Below are positions 58,622-64,000 of a DNA stretch of 64,000 bases, in pieces. The position numbers were made by a program, and so were the translations under genes. Source of the stretch: Primulina eburnea (Eukaryota; Streptophyta; Magnoliopsida; Lamiales; Gesneriaceae); assembly GCF_022965805.1 (NCBI RefSeq), contig NW_027331260.1, positions 434,001-498,000 on the forward strand. The letters run 5' to 3'. How positions within the stretch are numbered: the first letter of the stretch is position 1; every line of letters begins with the position of its first letter. Under the pieces are notes generated by a model. That model had not been told where the DNA came from and did no database searches. It was given only the letters and a program-made list of their open reading frames with translations.

Positions 58622-60831
58622 TGTAATGCCCAGGAATTATAGAATTGATAAACCAAGATTATTAATCTTCATTAACGTGAGACTCGGAAGATATGAGAAT
58701 GCATGACATGCAATGAGGGAAGAGAAGACATGAGAAAATTGGGTTTGCAAGACCGCACCCGCGCCCAGAACAGGAGTGCACCCGCGGTCATGCAATTGTG
58801 GATTTTTGCAAGAAATGCCGAAGCATCACCACACCCGCGGTGCAACCAAGACCGTACCCGCGGTGCATGGACAGAAAGTTGGCAAATTTATTCGAAGCAA
58901 GACCGCACCCGCGGTGCGAGAAGGACCGCACCCGCGGTGGTGTGACCGCACCCGCGGTCGCTGAATTTCAGAAAATGATAAGCATGCCGAAGCATGAGCG
59001 CACCCGCGGTGCATGACACGACCGCACCCGCGGTCATGCGTGTAGCATGAAAAATAAGCCACGTTTTCAGATTGCGCATGCAGTATATATATAGAAGCAT
59101 GACACGTTTTCTTCAGAATTTCAAAGGGGAAACCGAAAGCTTTGGAGAAAAGTTGATTTCTTAAGTTAGAATTTGATTTACAAAGATCCGTCTATCAGAA
59201 TTCGAATCCGAAAGCAGTATCGTGCTCCTTTCGCTACGAGCTACACAAGGACGTAAGTTTTGTTACATTTTGAGATGTTTTGGAAATATGTTGCTACTAA
59301 AATCGACTATGATTCAGATATGGTGTTTCTGCTACCGTAGATATTATAGAATTAAAGTCTGATTAAAGAACAGATTGTTTCTGTAATTGTTATGATTTTC
59401 GAAAGATATTGACTGAGATTTTGATATCAGAATTGTGTATTAATGATTTTGAATATACCGATATTCAGATTATGAGTTCCAGTATTATATTTGTGATGTT
59501 CAGATTGACAGGGTTATTCAGAATGTATTGTTAAGCCGTCGAAACATCAGTTGATTTAGATTGATCAGATTCAGATATGATTTCGAATTTTATTCTGATG
59601 TCACTGATATGAAATGAATTGTGTCTTGTTCAGATATTGATCAGATTATGTACTGAGTTGAGTATTGATCAGAACAGATTGTGTATTGAATTATTTACTG
59701 ACACAGTGTATTCGATATTGTCATTTCAGATTTGATATGGACAGATTTGAATACAGATCATCGTCTTCGTCAGACCAGGAAGACAAAGGTATAAATTAAC
59801 GTTGAGTTGGGATTGCACAACTCGAGTGAGGTTTGACTCGAGTTTCCCTAAATCACATACTTAGTTTATTACATTGATACTTGTAACTAATGAGATTGAT
59901 GTTTGTAGGCTATTGATTCATAGCCACTGCATGTATTGATTACTGAGTCGTTTAGTCATGGGCTGATTCGCCTAGTCACCGGCTGATTCGTCTGGTTATT
60001 GGCTGATTCGCCTAGTTATTGACTAATTCGTCTAAACTTTGGCTGATTCGCCTAGTCACTGGCTGATTCGTCTAGTTATTGGCTGATTCGCCTAATTCTT
60101 GACTGATTCGTCAATTCTGCGGCAGATTCGCCCAGACACTAGATATATGAATTATATCGATGCCGTGTAGGAATTGATTCATTCCTATCGACTGAGATTC
60201 AATATAATTATCAATATCCAGACATCGGGATCCCTAGGTTAGAGTTGAATCGAGTCTGAGACGACGCGTCAGTGGAGTCGAGTCTGAGACGATGCGTTGG
60301 TTGGGTTGAGTCTGATACGACATGTTGATTTACATTGTTTATATCATTCATGTTTATTGAATGCTTGATATTGATTTATATTTCTGATTTGATACATGTT
60401 ATGAATATTGCTTATATGCTTTCGTATATGCTTCTATATGATTGCATGTATACATTGTTTATACTGGGATATTTATATCTCACCGGAGTTATCCGGCTGT
60501 TGTCTTGTTTTGTATGTGTGCATGACAACAGGTGGGACAAGATCAGGGTCAAGAAGATGATGAGAGAAGACGAGTTAGCGTGGTGATTCCGGACTTATTG
60601 TAGACTTGGTTTTATTACTTGAACTTTAGTAGTTGAACCTTAGAATAGTTGAAAGACTGTTGTACTATTATACTGAAATGTAGTTTTATACAGATATGTA
60701 TATTATGTAGATGCCATTACCTTCCGCACTGTTATTTTAAAAAGAAAAAAATTTTAGACCCTGTTTTATCTGAATTGATAATTAAATCCCAAAGATGATT
60801 AAGAAGAAAGATCAGCGTCCGGGTCCCCACA
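58622..60831 (+). repeat. R8 3' LTR
   Basis: 2210 bp. Its dyad array (58752-59034) has 9 copies against 11 in the 5' LTR. TATATATATA is at 59084-59093. A ten-base insertion near 60700 is absent from the 5' LTR. Confidence 0.93.
58752..59093 (+). promoter_or_regulatory. R8 3' LTR dyad array and TATA box
   Basis: Dyads start at 58752, 58775, 58828, 58851, 58902, 58925, 58945, 58997 and 59021: pairs at 23, 23, 23 and 24 bp plus one extra copy at 20 bp. The TATA box follows 50 bp after the last dyad, as in the 5' LTR. Confidence 0.7.
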
Positions 60832-60836
60832 TTTTC

Positions 60837-61084
60837 ATCGATGACATATTGATTTATTCCAAGACCAGAGAGCTTCATGCAGGGCACCTCAGAGTTGTTC
60901 TTCAGTTGCTGAGAGAGAAGAGGTTGTATGCTAAGTTGAAGAAATGTGATTTCTGGTTGGAGCAGATTTCTTTCTTAGGCCATGTTGTCTCGAAGGATGG
61001 TATAGCTGTTGATCCAGTGAAATCGAGGTAATACAGAAGTGGCATATTCCTACCACTATATCAGAGGTACGCAGTTTTCTTGGT
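60837..61084 (+). pseudogene. R3 RT C-terminal part and connection
   Basis: It begins with the [17 protein letters not shown] stretch (the TTTTC TSD supplies its first bases). It continues with [37 protein letters not shown], then a frameshift at about 61025 leads to the connection and RNase H in another frame. Confidence 0.9.
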
Positions 61085-61669
61085 TTGGAGGGTTATTATC
61101 GTCGTTTTATTGCAAAATTTTCCAAGATTGCCCTGCCGTTAACCAATTTGACGAGAAAGACTGTGAAGTTTGAGTGGTCCTATGAATGCCAGAGTGGATT
61201 CCAAGAGTTGAAAGATAGGTTGACGTCAGCTCATGTACTTGCTTTGCCCAGTGGTTCAGAGGAATTTGTTTTTTTTACCGATGCGTCAAAGAAGGGCCTC
61301 GGTGCGGTGCTGATGCAACGTGGAAACGTTATAGCTTATGCTTCTCACCAGTTGAAGGACTACGAGAAGAATTATCCTACGCATGATCTGGAATTGGCAG
61401 CTGTGGTTTTCGCCTTGAAAATCTGGAGACACTACTTATATGGCGAAAAGTGTGAAATTTTCACGGGCCAAAAGAGTTTAAAGTATTTGTTTTCTCAGAA
61501 AGAACTTAATATGCGTCAGAGAGGGTGGTTAGAGCTTGTCAAAGACTATGATGTGACGATTAGTTATCACCTGGGGAAAGCGAATGTTTTAGCAGATGCA
61601 TTGAGCCGTAAGTCGAGTTCTTCTTTGAGTGCTGTGATTCAGAAGCCGTTGTTGTTAGACTTACAATGA
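61085..61669 (+). pseudogene. R3 RNase H domain
   Basis: [56 protein letters not shown], then [11 protein letters not shown], where the usual Asp of FTDHKSL is Gly, so one catalytic position is lost. [12 protein letters not shown] ends the domain. Stop at 61667. Confidence 0.9.
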
Positions 61670-62702
61670 GCGGAGATAGCTTTGGTGGTTCCTGGAACCA
61701 TTGCTCGCTTTTCAGCATTGATCATCCTAGGCTACTTTGACAAACAGAATTCGTAGAGGGCAGGCTATTGATGTACATTTGATAGAGATGAGAGCTAGAG
61801 CAGAGGTGAGAGGTAATTCAGAGTTTGAGATGAATAGAGATGGTTTGGTGACATTTAGAGGCCGTATATGTATTCCTGCTGGTGATGATATTCGATGAGA
61901 CGTTTTGACAAAGGCACATACCGCCCCATACTCGATACATCCAGGTAGCACCAAGATGTATCATGATCTTCGTAGACTCTATTGGTGGCCAGGTATGAAG
62001 AAGGATATTGCCATGTTTATTTCTCAGTGCCTAACTTGTCAGCAGGTGAAAATCGAGCACCAGAGACATGCTGGGACATTGCTATCATTGCCGATTCCTC
62101 AATGGAAATGTGATCATATTACGATGGACTTCGTGACTGGTCTTCCCAGAACGTAGAAAGGTTTTAACTCTATTTGGGTTATTATTGATCGGTTGAACAA
62201 GTCAGCGCATTTTCTTCCAGTCAAGACGACGTATTCCATGAACCAGTATGCCAAAGAGTACATAGCAGAGATTGTTAGACTTCATGGTGTTCCAGTGTCG
62301 ATCGTGTCTGATCGTGACCCTAGATTTACTTCAGAGTTTTGGAAGAGTTTGCACAGAGCTATGGGTACACGGTTAGCATTCAGTACAGCATATCACCCCC
62401 AGAGTGACAGTCAATCAGATGGAGTTATTCAGATTTTAGAGGATATGCTCAGAGCTTGTACTATTGATTATCCTTGTAGCTGGGATTCCAAATTGCCTCT
62501 TGTTGAGTTCACGTACAATAATAGCTACCAAGCGACGATTGGCATGGCACCGTATGAAGCACTTTATGGACAAAAGTGTAGATCTCCCTTGTATTGGGAC
62601 GAGATTGGTGAGAGGAAGATGTTTGGTCCCGAGTTGGTCCAACAGACAGCTGATGTTGTTGCTGTTATCCAAGAAAGAATGAAGAAAGCACAGTCAAGAT
62701 AG
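61670..62702 (+). pseudogene. R3 integrase, zinc region and core
   Basis: After a linker with stops (61670-61900), the zinc region reads [19 protein letters not shown]...[11 protein letters not shown]. The core has [10 protein letters not shown], then TAG at 62154, [27 protein letters not shown], and SDSQSDGVIQILED, where the catalytic Glu of QSER is Asp. It ends with a TAG at 62700. Two stops and the Glu change make it inactive. Confidence 0.9.
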
Positions 62703-63150
62703 AAGAGTTATGCTGATGTGAGACGAAGGCCGTTGCAGTTTGTGGTTGGTGATCACGTGTTCTTGAAGATTGCACCTTTTAAGGGTGTGATGCGGTTTGG
62801 CAAGAAGGGAAAGTTGAGTCCGAGATTTATTGGCCCATTTGAGATCTTGGATAGAGTTGGTGATCGAGCTTACAGGTTAGCCCTACCGCCAGATCTTGAT
62901 AGAGTTCATAATGTTTTTCATGTCTCCATGCTCAGGAAGTATATTGCAAATCCTTCCCATGTTCTTCGCCACGAGCCATTGGATTTGACGCCGAATTTGA
63001 CGTACCAAGAGGTTCCAGTTCAGATTCTGGATCGCAAATTTAAAGTGTTGAGAAACAGAGAGATTGACATTATTATAGTCTTTTGAAGGAATCATTTGAT
63101 TAAAGAAGCCACGTGGGAACCAGAGGATGACATAAAAAGAGAATTATCCT
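62703..63150 (+). pseudogene. R3 integrase C-terminus and broken chromodomain-like tail
   Basis: Same frame as the core after the 62700 stop: [48 protein letters not shown]. The frame ends at 63086. The EATWEPEDD part of the tail is visible just after in another frame (about 63100). Confidence 0.87.
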
Positions 63151-63195
63151 GAGTTTTTTGTGCAGTGACGTCAATTTCGAGGGCGAAATTACTTT

Positions 63196-63208
63196 AAGGA
63201 GGGGAGAT
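63196..63208 (+). other. R3 polypurine tract
   Basis: AAGGAGGGGAGAT directly before TTTAATAGCC, the 3' LTR start (5' LTR reads TGTAATAGCC). Confidence 0.87.
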
Positions 63209-64000
63209 TTTAATAGCCAAGCCTGGTGAACGGTACGGTTTAAGATTTCGTATGATTATTGACTATTTGGTTAAGTTTAAGTATAGTTTTGATGTTAAGA
63301 GTTGCGATTTAATTCATGGTAATGCGTATGTTGAGCCAATTGGTATGAGGCCAATTTGGGTGGTTAGATAAGTTATAGAGGTTCAACTTTCTTGTTGAGA
63401 GTTTTGCCGAATTATGAGGAGAAGCAGCGTTGCGATTCGATTTTAGTTGCAAAAGTTTGTTGTTGGCTACAGAGGTGACCGCACCCGCGGTCAGTTAGCC
63501 ACCGCACCCGCGGTGTTTGGGCAGAGACCACACTGCACCCGCGGTCAGTTTTGTAGCGTACCTGCGGTCGACGTTTTCAGATTTTCGGTTGTTGTCCAGT
63601 ACACGCAGCGCACCCGTGGTAAGATTAGCAGCGCACCCGCGGTAGTGAACAGTAGAGTCGTATTTTACGATTTTAAGTGATTACATGCAAGAGTTGGCTT
63701 CATTTTCCTTATTTCTTCTCCTACTTCTCGGTTTGCAGCTCAAGGGGAAAGCTAGGGTTCCATTTCCTTTCATTTCCTTCCTTTGATTCTAGCTTCTTGT
63801 TGGATATTTGAAGGGTGAACAAGATAGTTTTGGGTTCAAGGAGCTAAGGTAAGCTTGTGGTATAGTTCATTCTTGGTTTTTAGTGTTGGGAGAAATTATG
63901 GATTATTGAGTGTGTTGGTTTATAGGTTTTGTGGTATGGGTTTGTGATTATTGAGATGTTGATGGTTCATTATATGGTTTATTGTTGTAGGAAGTGTACC
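63209..64000 (+). repeat. R3 3' LTR, cut by window edge
   Basis: The first 792 bases of the LTR, matching 19506 onward with scattered changes. Confidence 0.92.
63478..63643 (+). promoter_or_regulatory. R3 3' LTR dyad array
   Basis: Starts at 63478, 63501, 63532, 63555, 63607 and 63630: exactly the 23, 31, 23, 52, 23 spacing of the 5' LTR. Individual base changes differ between the two LTRs. Confidence 0.6.

Larger units (their letters stand above)
52489..60831 (+). mobile_element. R8: Ty3/gypsy element with decayed pol
   Basis: 8343 bp with TSD TTTTC (52484-52488 and 60832-60836), placed inside R3 RT. LTRs are 2244 and 2210 bp, TGTAATGCCC... to ...GGTCCCCACA. Gag is readable, pol is a string of traces. 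The LTRs differ mainly by array copy number, which fits a fairly recent insertion of an already defective element. Confidence 0.93.
19506..64000 (+). mobile_element. R3: Ty3/gypsy chromovirus, split by R4 and R8, runs off window
   Basis: The 5' LTR is 19506-21268 and the 3' LTR starts at 63209. The internal parts 21269-22613, 51816-52488 and 60837-63208 read as one gag-pol once R4 (with its contents) and R8 are set aside. The breaks fall inside protease and inside the RT FIDD motif and rejoin cleanly at the 5-bp TSDs. The right end and the TSD of R3 itself are outside the window. Gag has an internal deletion, and pol has several stops. Confidence 0.9.

Overview
The window is plant nuclear DNA made entirely of LTR retrotransposons. 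I see no host gene, tRNA, rRNA, CRISPR array or bacterial feature. All recognisable proteins are Ty3/gypsy gag, protease, reverse transcriptase (RT), RNase H and integrase (IN). Several copies end in a chromodomain-like tail (EATWE), and the primer-binding sites match initiator tRNA-Met (TGGTATCAGAGC), which points to plant chromoviruses of Tekay/Del type. The species cannot be named from this sequence.

Layout, worked out from LTR ends, primer-binding sites, polypurine tracts and 5-bp target-site duplications (TSDs). R1 (minus strand) is the base layer at 1-5492 and 17121-19505: two R1 copies in tandem share one LTR at 3440-4193. R2 (plus, 5493-17120, TSD ATTGT/GTTGT) sits in the integrase of the right-hand R1 copy. 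R3 (plus, 19506 to beyond 64000) sits in the gag of that same copy. Inside R3 are R4 (a solo LTR of about 3.3 kb, 22614-51810, TSD TCGCT) and R8 (plus, 52489-60831, TSD TTTTC). Inside R4 is R5 (minus, 23418-49297, TSD CATGG). Inside R5 are R6 (minus, 25409-34089, TSD CGCGC) and R7 (plus, 37399-46467, TSD ATTTT). Nesting therefore reaches five layers.

Coding state: most gag-pol copies carry stops, frameshifts and deletions. R7 has the best pol, an open frame of 1159 codons, but the first RT catalytic Asp is Val and a 558-bp stretch of integrase is duplicated in frame. R5 and R8 keep a readable gag and a badly decayed pol. R6 has about 3-kb LTRs and no pol. R4 is an LTR only. None of the copies looks autonomous as it stands.

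The most unusual signal is regulatory. The LTRs of R1, R3, R5, R7 and R8 each carry an array of 14-bp GC-rich dyads, mostly in pairs whose starts are 23 bp apart. In R1, R5, R7 and R8 the array ends about 50-60 bp upstream of a TATA box or TA tract. Two unrelated dyads fill the same role: CGCGCATATGCGCG (R1, R5) and ACCGCACCCGCGGT (R3, R7, R8). A second notable feature is a GT...AG-bounded 578-bp block between the gag zinc knuckle and the protease of R2; its removal would keep the reading frame.
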